Source: C7867-001 sp035533615
GTDB taxonomy: Bacteria > Patescibacteriota > Minisyncoccia > Phycocordibacterales > Phycocordibacteraceae
Assembly (NCBI GenBank): GCA_035533615.1
Contig: DATLTM010000003.1
Span: forward strand, 1 to 43,524
Reading direction: 5' to 3'
DNA: 43,524 nucleotides
In this document: positions 9,436-17,628 of the stretch, one piece after another
Position numbering within the stretch: position 1 is the first letter of the stretch
How the letters are laid out: every line of letters starts with the position of its first letter
Program-made: the position numbers and the translations under genes
Notes under the pieces: generated by a model
Seen by the model: only the letters and a program-made list of their open reading frames with translations
The model's database searches: none
Told to the model about the DNA's origin: nothing

Positions 9436-11094
9436 CTAATACTTGACGAGATCGCGCTTGATGTCGTCAAAGGTGCCGCCAACTTTCTTTCCAGGATTGA
9501 GGATGTTCAGGGGATCAAAAACTTTTTTCGTCTTCTCGAAAAGAGCGACCATTTCCGCCCCGAAGAGCAGTCCGAGATACGGTGTGCGGATGATGCCGTC
9601 GTTGTGCTCGCCGGTCGTTGTCCCACCCTCGGAGACGACAAGTTTATAGACTTTCGGCGCGAGGTCGAGAATGACCTGGCGATTTTCCTCTTTCGTAAGA
9701 TCCATGAGCGGAATGATGTGGAAATTTCCGTCGCCGATATGGCCCGCGATGGTATAGATGAAATGCTCTTTGTATTCGTCGATAAGCGCGTTCAGTTTTG
9801 GCAAAAATGTGGGGTAGCAGGAAGGCGGTACGACGAAATCATCGATGAATGGCGCCGCTTGGAGCCCGCGGACGTTTTTACGCAAAAGATTGAAGCTCTC
9901 GCGTCGGACGATCCAATATTTCTCCGATTCTTTTTCATTCTTCTCTATCTTGGTCCGCACGGCGAGGCCGTCGAGTGCGTCTCGCGCCGCCGCTGCGCGC
10001 TGGTCGGCCTCCTCAATCGTATCTTCGGCGAACTCGGCCATGAGAATGAGCTTCGGCACGCCGCCGGTGGCGACCATTGCCGCCTCGGGGATAAAATCAA
10101 CGCCGAGTCGCGCGGCCTTCGCAAATCCCATTTGGGAGAGCATCTGCGGGAGAAACTTCACGGCGAGCGTGAATGTATGATCGTCGTAACTTTCAAATGA
10201 CTCCGGGTGCTGGAGGAGGACACGGTTCACTATCTCGGGCAGGATACCGATGTCGGAGAGGAAGATGACGAGCATCGCGCGGTGCTCTTTCGGCTTTACG
10301 AGCGCGAGCTTGGCCTTCGTCCAGAGAGCGAGCGTGCCTTGGGAGCCGCAAACGAGCTTCGCGAGGTTAAAGGTATTCGTTTTTGTGTCGCGTATGTTCC
10401 AGAGCGCGTAGCCGGCGGAGTTTTTAGATACCTTCGGGCGCTTCTCTTCGATGAGTGCGGCGTTGTCGGTTATGAGCGCATCCATAGTGCGATAGATATC
10501 ACCTTCAAGCGTTTGAAGCTTTTTCTTTTCTTCCAATTCCGCTTCTGTGAGCGCCCTGAAGGTTGTCTGCGATCCGTCAGAGAGGACGACAGCAACTTCC
10601 TCGACATATTTCTCCGTTTTCCCGTATTCGAGTGTGCGCTCACCGCCGGAATTGTTGGACACAATGCCGCCCATGGCGGCTATCTCACGGCTCGCGGGGT
10701 AGGAGGGAAGTATGAGACCCTTTTCCAGCGTCGCCTTTTCAAAATCACGATAGTACACACCGGGTTCGGTCACAGCATAGTCGTTGCCGACCTCAGTCAC
10801 GTGGTTCATATGCTCCGTGAAGGAGACGACGACGCCGGTGGTGAGCGGACCGCCGGACATATCGGTACCCGCCGAACGTCCTGCGAGCGAGATATCCGCG
10901 CCCGCGGAGCGGGCGCGGCCGATCTCCTTCACGACCGCGCTCACGTCATGTGCGTCTTTCGGGTATACGACGAGCTCCGGCATTCTTGTAAAAAGGGAAG
11001 TGTCGCGGCTGAATGTTTTAAGTGTCTCCGCGTCATCCGATACTTCTCCCCGCACCGCGCTCTGGAGCGCGTTCTTTAATTCTTCGGTAGTCAT
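9436..11094 (-). CDS. FAD-linked oxidoreductase, D-lactate dehydrogenase/GlcD family
   Basis: A 552-aa flavoprotein. The N-terminal FAD-binding PCMH domain (about 35-215) includes GRSAGTDMSGGPLT and AAMGGIVSNNSGG. The C-terminal FAD-oxidase domain carries GHIGDGNFHIIP, the conserved His-containing motif of D-lactate and glycolate dehydrogenases. The likely reaction is oxidation of a 2-hydroxy acid such as D-lactate to the keto acid. The electron acceptor is unknown, as no partner iron-sulfur subunit is nearby. TATACT ends 7 nt before the ATG, implying a leaderless transcript. It is a single-gene unit. The exact substrate is an inference from the family only. Confidence 0.88.
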   Translation of the reverse strand: MTTEELKNALQSAVRGEVSDDAETLKTFSRDTSLFTRMPELVVYPKDAHDVSAVVKEIGRARSAGADISLAGRSAGTDMSGGPLTTGVVVSFTEHMNHVTEVGNDYAVTEPGVYYRDFEKATLEKGLILPSYPASREIAAMGGIVSNNSGGERTLEYGKTEKYVEEVAVVLSDGSQTTFRALTEAELEEKKKLQTLEGDIYRTMDALITDNAALIEEKRPKVSKNSAGYALWNIRDTKTNTFNLAKLVCGSQGTLALWTKAKLALVKPKEHRAMLVIFLSDIGILPEIVNRVLLQHPESFESYDDHTFTLAVKFLPQMLSQMGFAKAARLGVDFIPEAAMVATGGVPKLILMAEFAEDTIEEADQRAAAARDALDGLAVRTKIEKNEKESEKYWIVRRESFNLLRKNVRGLQAAPFIDDFVVPPSCYPTFLPKLNALIDEYKEHFIYTIAGHIGDGNFHIIPLMDLTKEENRQVILDLAPKVYKLVVSEGGTTTGEHNDGIIRTPYLGLLFGAEMVALFEKTKKVFDPLNILNPGKKVGGTFDDIKRDLVKY

Positions 11095-11172
11095 ATGGTC
11101 CAGTATATACTAGAGGAATAGTCCGAGTCCCAGACGGCCAGCTAATAAAATACAAAAGGATTCAAACCTATT

Positions 11173-11931
11173 TTAAGGAACAAGTAAGGTTAGTTTTGAA
11201 AGAAGAATACTAAGATCTTTTGCATCAACGACGCCGTCGCCATCGAGGTCTGCCTCTTTATCTTTTGGTATTCCCCAATTAGCAATGAGGATGCTGAGGT
11301 CGGTAAGGTCCACCTTCCCATCGTGGTTCAGATCTCCCACCAGATACGGAATCGTCGGCGGAGTTACTATATTGAAATCGGCAAGTTGGCTCGGGACAGT
11401 CAGTGCAGTCCCTAATCCGTCATTGGCAAGTACGCTCGTATTAATGAGTGATAACTCAATCGGCCCGGGTACTTTTGCTTGGAAGACCACTGTGAGAACG
11501 TTGCCCGCTATTCCAAGGAAGCCGGGTGTCGGCAGGCCGCCTGAAAAAATAATGGTGTTGGTAGTTGTGGAAAAGTACGGATTGACCGGTACCCAGAACG
11601 TATCTATTGAATTTTTGGTGGAAATAGATTTTATTGCAAGTTTATCGGCCGGGAAGACGATCTCACCCCCAACGGTATTCACTGCGTCCTTCGTGGAGTC
11701 GAGGAGTACCGATACGGCGATAAGATCGCCCGTATTGTACTCTCCACTTGCAGGGCTGAAATACATTCTTGTTTGTAAAGTGTCTGCCCGTATAGTCGTT
11801 TCTACATTTTTATTACTGGTCAGAAGATACACTATGGTATTGAAGTTATAAATGACTAACAAAAGAAAGAAACAGACAACGATTAACAACCAGTGTTTTC
11901 TGAGATATCCAACCGCGAGGGGAGGATTCAT
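11173..11931 (-). CDS. Membrane-anchored cohesin-like plus type I dockerin protein
   Basis: A 252-aa protein. A signal anchor (about 14-36) is followed by a beta-sandwich (about 50-180) resembling a cohesin domain (MYFSPASGEYNTGDLIAVSVLLDS precursor, GGEIVFPADKLAI, GNVLTVVFQAK). A dockerin with both duplicated calcium-binding segments follows: DLNHDGKVDLTDLSIL and DLDGDGVVDAKDLSIL. In cellulosomes, cohesin and dockerin bind each other and sit on different proteins; having both on one anchored chain suggests self-assembly or surface display of partners. Upstream on the minus strand is TATACT, 11 nt before the ATG. No cellulase genes are nearby. The dockerin call is strong, the cohesin call moderate. 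Confidence 0.8.
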   Translation of the reverse strand: MNPPLAVGYLRKHWLLIVVCFFLLLVIYNFNTIVYLLTSNKNVETTIRADTLQTRMYFSPASGEYNTGDLIAVSVLLDSTKDAVNTVGGEIVFPADKLAIKSISTKNSIDTFWVPVNPYFSTTTNTIIFSGGLPTPGFLGIAGNVLTVVFQAKVPGPIELSLINTSVLANDGLGTALTVPSQLADFNIVTPPTIPYLVGDLNHDGKVDLTDLSILIANWGIPKDKEADLDGDGVVDAKDLSILLSKLTLLVP

Positions 11932-12089
11932 AGATTACTATCAGTATACCCCTGCTACAGGATATCAATCATTTGACTGTGGACTGCCAACGGTTCTCAC
12001 ATCGAACCACACGGTCACCAGCCCGGTAGACCTGTGATAGGGTGTGGATTTCTCGCGTTCGCAGACGTGGCGGTGATACGATTCAACAT

Positions 12090-12263
12090 ATGGCGACGAA
12101 TCCACCACCTGGGCCGGGGAGAAGGGGTGAGGTGAGGAAACGTGATCAGGTCTACAGCCCGCAGAATAAGCGCTGGACGAAGCGTGGTGCGGATAAGAAA
12201 TTCATGGATCAGATGGCGAAGAAGAAGGCGAAGTTTAAGGGCGTTCGGAAGATAAAGAAATGA
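12090..12263 (+). CDS. Small highly basic protein (57 aa)
   Basis: The start at 12090 (MATNPPPGPGRRGEV) is preferred because TACGAT ends 7 nt upstream, the leaderless spacing seen throughout the window; an upstream in-frame ATG at 12042 has no such signal. The product is rich in Lys and Arg (QNKRWTKRGADKKFMDQMAKKK), with no membrane segment. It may bind nucleic acid. Its stop overlaps the start of the next gene by 4 bases (ATGA), so the two are translationally coupled. No family is recognised. Confidence 0.65.
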   Translation: MATNPPPGPGRRGEVRKRDQVYSPQNKRWTKRGADKKFMDQMAKKKAKFKGVRKIKK

Positions 12264-12412
12264 TCAAGAAGATCAGCGGGAAGTACGTGGTCGTGGGCGA
12301 GGCGAAGATGAAAAACGGGAAACTGCGAAGATTCGGAACGTATAGGACACTCGCTGAGGCGAAGAAGCGTTTGCGGGAAGTAGAATTTTTCAAATACCGC
12401 GCACGCAAATAA
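12260..12412 (+). CDS. Small basic protein (50 aa), phage/CPR-type
   Basis: A 51-codon frame starts inside the stop of the previous gene (ATGA overlap). The product (MIKKISGKYVVVGEAKMKNG ... EAKKRLREVEFFKYRARK) has a short beta hairpin followed by a basic helix. Similar tiny proteins with a GTYxTxxEAxKRLRQVEYFK-like pattern occur in phage and CPR genomes, in my recollection, without an assigned function. Coupling with the basic 57-aa gene makes a two-gene unit, possibly nucleic-acid binding. Confidence 0.6.
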   Translation: MIKKISGKYVVVGEAKMKNGKLRRFGTYRTLAEAKKRLREVEFFKYRARK

Positions 12413-12429
12413 ATTGGTATGCTAGGGGT

Positions 12430-12945
12430 ATGAAGGAATACGCCATTGTGCTCGGCGTTGTTGCCGTGACGATTGTCGCCGCACTCTGGGCGGAAGGCAT
12501 GCGTATACCAAAGACGCCGGCTGGACAGGTATGTTCGACGGAGGCGAAGCTTTGTCCCGACGGTTCGTACATCGCACGTACCGGCCCGAATTGCGAATTC
12601 GCGCCGTGTCCAGCGGCTACAACTACTTCGCCGGGCACTTCCGGTGTGCGCGGGACAATCTCACTCGGGCCGACCTGCCCGGTCGAGCGCATACCGCCCG
12701 ATCCCGCCTGCGCCGATAAGCCGTATGCGACGGCCATTGCGGTGTACCGCGCCGGCTCAAGCTCGCCATTCATCATCGGGAATTCAAACACGACGGGGGC
12801 ATTCTCGCTCACGCTCCCGCCCGGCTCCTATACGCTCAACGCAGGGAACGGGACGATGCTTCCCCGCTGTACGCCGGTGAACGTTATCGTCGTCTCCGCT
12901 GCATACGCTACTACGAGCATTTCATGCGACACTGGGATTCGGTAG
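12430..12945 (+). CDS. Anchored Cys-containing protein with a carboxypeptidase-regulatory-like domain
   Basis: A 171-aa protein with an N-terminal signal anchor (about 4-22). A Cys-rich segment (VCSTEAKLCPDGSYIARTG, then CEFAPCP) is of a type common in CPR exported proteins. After a Thr/Ser linker comes a domain of about 95 residues (GVRGTISLGPTCP ... GAFSLTLPPGSYTLNAG) that resembles a CarboxypepD_reg-like beta sandwich. It is predicted to be extracellular. TATGCT ends 6 nt before the ATG and is preceded by TGG, an extended -10. Function unknown. Confidence 0.65.
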   Translation: MKEYAIVLGVVAVTIVAALWAEGMRIPKTPAGQVCSTEAKLCPDGSYIARTGPNCEFAPCPAATTTSPGTSGVRGTISLGPTCPVERIPPDPACADKPYATAIAVYRAGSSSPFIIGNSNTTGAFSLTLPPGSYTLNAGNGTMLPRCTPVNVIVVSAAYATTSISCDTGIR

Positions 12946-12960
12946 AGTATACTTTTATAC

Positions 12961-13233
12961 ATGCATATCAAATGGAATACGGTGACGTGGTATTCGAAGC
13001 TCGCGGCGGTTGTGGTCTTCCTCGGTACATTTCTCATTGCCTTCAATCTCGGCATTCTCTACGAGCAAGTGCACGTCGAGAACGCACTGCTTGAAGCGCC
13101 GAGTATTCCCGGCGGTACCGCCGGGGCGCGCTGCGGCGGATTCATCAGGAATGCGCCGACTTGCGCGGGCGGTTACCATTGTCAACTCATAGTCAGCCGA
13201 CCAGATACGGGCGGCGTTTGTGTGAAGGATTAG
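12961..13233 (+). CDS. Small signal-anchored Cys-rich protein (90 aa)
   Basis: One membrane helix (about 14-34) is followed by a short extracytoplasmic tail. The tail holds four cysteines in a GARCGGF ... APTCAGGYHCQL ... GGVCVKD pattern, which suggests two disulfides in a knot-like mini-domain. TATACT ends 7 nt before the ATG (leaderless). It sits between another Cys-containing anchored protein and the helicase gene. No family is recognised. Confidence 0.6.
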   Translation: MHIKWNTVTWYSKLAAVVVFLGTFLIAFNLGILYEQVHVENALLEAPSIPGGTAGARCGGFIRNAPTCAGGYHCQLIVSRPDTGGVCVKD

Positions 13234-13257
13234 TCCCGGGTCTGGTAGAGTGTTGTG

Positions 13258-14925
13258 ATGACCCAAGGCGAGGCGCTTACGATTTTAAAGACGGGTGCGA
13301 ATGTATACCTCACCGGCGAGCCGGGGAGCGGGAAGACACACACGATAAACGAATTCGTCTCCTGGCTACGCGCCTCCGGCATCGAGCCCTCGGTGACGGC
13401 AGCGACTGGTATCGCTGCCACCCACGTCGGGGGAATGACCCTTCACTCATGGAGCGGCATCGGTGTGAGCGAATCGCTTTCCCGCGCCGACATTGACCGC
13501 ATCGCGGGCAAGGAGCATATCGCGCGACGCATCCAGAAAGCGAAGGTGCTCATCATCGAAGAAATATCCATGCTCTCGGCGACGACATTTGAGATGGTGG
13601 ATGCCGTTTGCCGCGAGGTGCGGCGCATAGACGCGCCGTTTGGCGGACTGGTGGTCGTCCTTGTCGGCGACTTCTTTCAGCTCCCGCCGGTCTCGCGTCA
13701 CACAGAGGCCGTCTTCGCGTATAGATCGAAAGTCTGGCGCGAGTTGAATCTCATCACCTGTTACCTTACCGAGCAGTATCGGCAGGATGATAGCGAGTTT
13801 CTTAGCGTACTCGCAGCGATACGCACCGGGAATGTGGAGGAGTTCCATTACGAAGAGCTGATGGCGCGCCATACAGAATCGACGGAACTGCCCGTTAACA
13901 CGCCGAAACTCTTCTCTCATAACGCCGACGTTGACCGCATCAATGCGGCGGAACTTGCGAAGCTTCCAGGCAGGGTCAGGACATTCCGCATGAGTTCCAA
14001 AGGCAAGGATTCGCTTGTGGAAGGGCTGAAGCGAGGCTGTCTTTCGCCCGAAGTCCTGGAACTGAAGGAGGGCGCGGCGGTTATGTTCACCAAGAACTCG
14101 CCGCAGGGAAGGTTCGTCAATGGCACGCTCGGCGTCATCACCGGCTGGAGCGTTGATGGTATGCCCGTCGTGGAGACGAAGAACGGCTTCACTGTTTCTA
14201 CTGAGCCGATGGAATGGCAACTGGAAGAGCAAGGGAAAGTGAAAGCGAGTGTCGCCCAGGTACCGCTCCGGCTCGCCTACGCGATGACGGTGCATAAGAG
14301 TCAGGGAATGAGCATGGATGCCGCGATCATGGATCTTTCCAAAGCATTTGAATACGGACAGGGATATGTCGCGCTCTCCCGTGTGCGGAAGCTCTCCGGC
14401 GTGTATCTCATCGGTCTCAACCAGCGCGCGCTTGAAGTGCATCCGGAGATTTTAGAAAAGGACAGGGACTTCCGTGCCGCATCAGACGCGGCGCAGAGCG
14501 CTTTCTCCAAGATGCTGGAGACGGAAAAAGTCTCGCTGCAGAAGAAATTCGTCAAAGCGATGGGTGGGGCATATGTCACCAAAGGAGCAAAGCGTGATAT
14601 GCAAAATCCAAAGCAAAGAAACGCAGGGCTACCCGGGAGATTGGCGGAGACGCTCCAGAGCGTGCGGGGCGCTAAGAGTTTGAAAGAGGCGGCGAAGATG
14701 CGCAGATTCGTCCCATCGACTATCGTACAGCATCTTGAAGAGCTCGACGCTATCGGAGCGCTGACCCGCACTGATTTTGCGCATCTCGTGCCGATGGATG
14801 CCATCGACGAGATCCATGAGGCGTTCGCCGGCGAGAGCAGCGACAAACTCTCACCCATTTTCCACGCGCTTGGCGGCCGCCACTCATTTGAAACCATCCG
14901 CCTCGTGCGGCTTATGCGGTCATAG
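13258..14925 (+). CDS. PIF1-like DNA helicase (superfamily 1)
   Basis: A 555-aa protein. The N-terminal AAA/RecD-like domain contains Walker A (LTGEPGSGKTHTINEF), the PIF1-type TAATGIAATHVGG and LHSWSGIG segments, Walker B VLIIEEISML and GDFFQLPPV. The second half has MTVHKSQGMSMDAAIMDL and YVALSRV, the last helicase motifs. The C-terminal 90 residues carry a helix-turn-helix-like part (SLKEAAKMRRFVPSTIVQHL), as in RecQ-associated HTH_40 domains. It is predicted to unwind DNA 5'-3' in repair or replication. The ATG at 13258 is preferred to the GTG at 13255 because TAGAGT ends 6 nt before it, with a TGG extended -10. Confidence 0.9.
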   Translation: MTQGEALTILKTGANVYLTGEPGSGKTHTINEFVSWLRASGIEPSVTAATGIAATHVGGMTLHSWSGIGVSESLSRADIDRIAGKEHIARRIQKAKVLIIEEISMLSATTFEMVDAVCREVRRIDAPFGGLVVVLVGDFFQLPPVSRHTEAVFAYRSKVWRELNLITCYLTEQYRQDDSEFLSVLAAIRTGNVEEFHYEELMARHTESTELPVNTPKLFSHNADVDRINAAELAKLPGRVRTFRMSSKGKDSLVEGLKRGCLSPEVLELKEGAAVMFTKNSPQGRFVNGTLGVITGWSVDGMPVVETKNGFTVSTEPMEWQLEEQGKVKASVAQVPLRLAYAMTVHKSQGMSMDAAIMDLSKAFEYGQGYVALSRVRKLSGVYLIGLNQRALEVHPEILEKDRDFRAASDAAQSAFSKMLETEKVSLQKKFVKAMGGAYVTKGAKRDMQNPKQRNAGLPGRLAETLQSVRGAKSLKEAAKMRRFVPSTIVQHLEELDAIGALTRTDFAHLVPMDAIDEIHEAFAGESSDKLSPIFHALGGRHSFETIRLVRLMRS

Positions 14926-14933
14926 TGCTGGTT

Positions 14934-15686
14934 TCAGTCGGAGGAGAGGACACTTTCGATAATCCGTGCTGTCTCGGCGGGACCGCTTACTTGGTGGGTT
15001 GCAATTCCTGATTCCTTCACAATCTCATCGTTCCCTCCGGGGAAGAGTGCGTCGCCGACGTAGAGCATGTTAGAAATCGGCACCCCGAGAATTTCAGAGA
15101 ATTTTCGAACACCGTACGCTTTTGTTATGCCCTCGCGTGTGATATCGATGGAATTGGTTGCGTTCACGCGAACGGAGAACCCGGGAAGCCGTGCAATGAG
15201 AGTGGCCTGGAGCGGCGCTCGTTTCTTCCGTTCGGGATCCCAGCTCTGTTTCTCGCCAATTGGCGCTTGTTGTCCGAGCGCCGACCATGTAATCTGCGAG
15301 CCGCGATCTTCCGTTTGCTCACCCCAGAGCTTTGGCGGTGGCTTATCGAGACCGGTTTCGCGGAGTGCTTCTGTAAGCGCCCCAAGTACGCGGGACTTCT
15401 CCTCCGGCGTAAACGGGTTGGCGTATCGGGATTGCCAGGACCCGTCTTTCCAGAGGTAGCACTGTGAAGCGCTCGTCGGGAAGAGATAAAGATTTTTAAG
15501 ATTAGCTTTTTGTGGAATACCGCCAAGAAATTGCTTCTGAAACTGTGTATAAGAGCCGCCGGACATAACAGCTACCGGCATTTTCTCAAAAAGACGTGCG
15601 AGAGCCTCTCCCATTTCTGCCGTCAGCGGCGATTTGCTTTCCGTAAGCGTACCGTCAAGATCAAAAATAATTGCTTGAAGCTCCAT
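14934..15686 (-). CDS. HAD-IIB phosphatase/phosphomannomutase-like enzyme
   Basis: A 250-aa HAD-superfamily protein. It has the nucleophile motif IIFDLDGTLTES, a second motif AVMSGGSYTQFQKQF that matches the GGSD/S segment of eukaryotic-type phosphomannomutases, and YVGDALFPGGNDEIV, matching the GDxxxPGGND metal-binding motif of the same group. A cap domain fills residues about 80-190. The closest enzyme I recognise is the alpha-phosphomannomutase type that interconverts mannose 1- and 6-phosphate; a sugar-phosphate phosphatase is the alternative. It starts 3 nt after the double GH130 gene stops, so it is co-transcribed with two enzymes that may release mannose 1-phosphate. Confidence 0.8.
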   Translation of the reverse strand: MELQAIIFDLDGTLTESKSPLTAEMGEALARLFEKMPVAVMSGGSYTQFQKQFLGGIPQKANLKNLYLFPTSASQCYLWKDGSWQSRYANPFTPEEKSRVLGALTEALRETGLDKPPPKLWGEQTEDRGSQITWSALGQQAPIGEKQSWDPERKKRAPLQATLIARLPGFSVRVNATNSIDITREGITKAYGVRKFSEILGVPISNMLYVGDALFPGGNDEIVKESGIATHQVSGPAETARIIESVLSSD

Positions 15687-15689
15687 AGG

Positions 15690-17603
15690 TCACGAGAGTG
15701 CATCAAGCATATGCGCGAGAGAAGCAGTCGCGACACCGATAACTTTGTCGGCAGCGCCGTAGTAGAGAAAGAGGGTATCGCCACGAACGACAGTGCCGCA
15801 GGAGAAGACGACGTTTGCAATCTCTCCCCGCTGCTCGTATTTTTCCAGTGGCTCAAAAACGGGGTCGGCGGTACGCGCGAGAATCGTCGTGCCGGAAGAG
15901 TCAAGGAGTGCGGCACCAAGGCGATAGGTTCCGTGACGCGAGACGCCGTGGTAAATCATCAGCCATTTGTCGGCAACTTTAATCGGCGGCGCTGCGCTGC
16001 CAACCTTCAACCCGTCCCACATGCCGCGGCGAGGTGCCATGATTTCGATGCAGCGGCTTACGCGCTTTCCGGACTCTATGTCAGGCAGAAGGTCGGCACA
16101 AATCCGATTATCGATGCGGTGATATAGCAGATAATTTCCGCCTATCTTTTCTGGCAGAAGCGCGAGATCCTTGTCGTCCGTGCCGTCAGGCGTCAACAAA
16201 TTCGGCATGCTCCATTTATCGAATCGTTTTGCAAGAAAGTCGTCCACGCTAATTGAAGTTACCGCGCCAGCGGGTGGCCGCACACCGTCGTATGCGGTGT
16301 AGGTCATGTGAATCATATCGCCAATATGTACGATGCGCGGGTCCTCGCAACCGGAATTATTAGTAGGACCTCCGTGTTTCATCTCAAACTCTTTCCGCGG
16401 TATATACACTGGCTCATCCAGTCGTTCATCGATCGCGACGCCGTCCTTAGAGACGGCAAGTCCGATGGTTGAGGTATTCATTTTATCCATAGCTCGATAG
16501 AGGAGGTATATCGAACCGTTGAGATCGAGTGCGGCAGTGTTCAGGACGTCATGGCTCTCGAAGCCGTCGCCACGGGCAGAGAGGATTGGATTTTGCGGCG
16601 CGCGAGTAAAGGTGCGTGCGGGCTGTTTGGGGTCGAGCGCGCGCATAAGATCGTGGAGCTTTACGCTTGCTTTAGCGCAGACGGTGTCCGCTGCGCCGTA
16701 CCAAATATCGAGCCAGCCGCCCTCGCCGACAGTGACGCTGGTTGGAAAGACGATATGCGGTACGAGACCATATTCCTCATAGAATTCCTGCGGTACCAGA
16801 ATGGACTCGGTGCGCGAAATGATCTTCTGGGGATTCCCATGGTCAAGCAGCGCCGCTTCAACTGAGAAAATGCGTTCCTGTTCGTTATAGTAATTCTGAA
16901 TGTACGAATAGACGAGCAACCACCCATGCGGGGTCGAGAGCGGTGATGCTCCGACCTCGATATGGTCATCGTCGCTCCGGCGCAGCTCAGAAAGCGCATG
17001 ATCGGCGATATGATCATGCCAATTATGCCAATACTCTGGACTAAAGAAATCCTCAATCCGTTTCGCGCGCGCGAGCGCGATAGTCGGCCGCTGATGTTCT
17101 GCGGTCCAGTCGGTATGCGCAGTGAGGAGCATTACAATGTCGCCGTCCACGCGCTCGGAGAACAGCGTTGCGGCTTTCGCGTTGAACGGCGTGAGCAGAT
17201 GCCGTTCGGTAAAGGTATCCGGCGTATCGCCAATAGCAACCGCAACCTTGATATTGTCTGGGCCGAACGGAAAGCCGCCGAGTGCCGTATAGAAACAGTA
17301 CCAACGGCCTTCAAAGAGAGTTACGCGCGGGTCTTCACAGCCGAAGGCATCCCACGGTTCTTCAGGAACGATGACCTGTTTTCGCGAATGGAAATGTGTA
17401 CCGTCTTCGGCAAAGGCGGTGCCGATTGTCGAGAGGTTGGGGTGTGTTCCAAGCGCATCCGTGCTCCCGAGCGCACGGTAGTAGAGGCGCATCCCGTCGA
17501 GGGTAGCGACAACAGACGGATTGTAGGTGGCGAGCGATTCCCACGGACGTTCGCGCTGGGGAGCGAGGATTGGGTTACTTGGTTCTCGGCGGATGACGAA
17601 CAT
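15690..17603 (-). CDS. Double-domain GH130 glycoside phosphorylase-like protein
   Basis: A 637-aa protein made of two tandem GH130-type five-bladed propellers, residues about 1-310 and 330-637. Each half has NPIL near its start, a GCEDPR motif with the presumed catalytic Asp (GCEDPRVTLFEGRWYCFYTA and GCEDPRIVHIGDMIHMTYTA) and a closing WYGAAD/YYGAAD strand. Typical GH130 enzymes are single-domain (about 300-400 aa) and phosphorolyse beta-mannosides to mannose 1-phosphate; the doubled form is unusual. No signal peptide is visible. TATATT ends 6 nt before the ATG. It is the middle gene of a three-gene unit. Substrate not determined. Confidence 0.88.
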   Translation of the reverse strand: MFVIRREPSNPILAPQRERPWESLATYNPSVVATLDGMRLYYRALGSTDALGTHPNLSTIGTAFAEDGTHFHSRKQVIVPEEPWDAFGCEDPRVTLFEGRWYCFYTALGGFPFGPDNIKVAVAIGDTPDTFTERHLLTPFNAKAATLFSERVDGDIVMLLTAHTDWTAEHQRPTIALARAKRIEDFFSPEYWHNWHDHIADHALSELRRSDDDHIEVGASPLSTPHGWLLVYSYIQNYYNEQERIFSVEAALLDHGNPQKIISRTESILVPQEFYEEYGLVPHIVFPTSVTVGEGGWLDIWYGAADTVCAKASVKLHDLMRALDPKQPARTFTRAPQNPILSARGDGFESHDVLNTAALDLNGSIYLLYRAMDKMNTSTIGLAVSKDGVAIDERLDEPVYIPRKEFEMKHGGPTNNSGCEDPRIVHIGDMIHMTYTAYDGVRPPAGAVTSISVDDFLAKRFDKWSMPNLLTPDGTDDKDLALLPEKIGGNYLLYHRIDNRICADLLPDIESGKRVSRCIEIMAPRRGMWDGLKVGSAAPPIKVADKWLMIYHGVSRHGTYRLGAALLDSSGTTILARTADPVFEPLEKYEQRGEIANVVFSCGTVVRGDTLFLYYGAADKVIGVATASLAHMLDALS

Positions 17604-17628
17604 ATATATAATATAGTGTACCGTGCCT

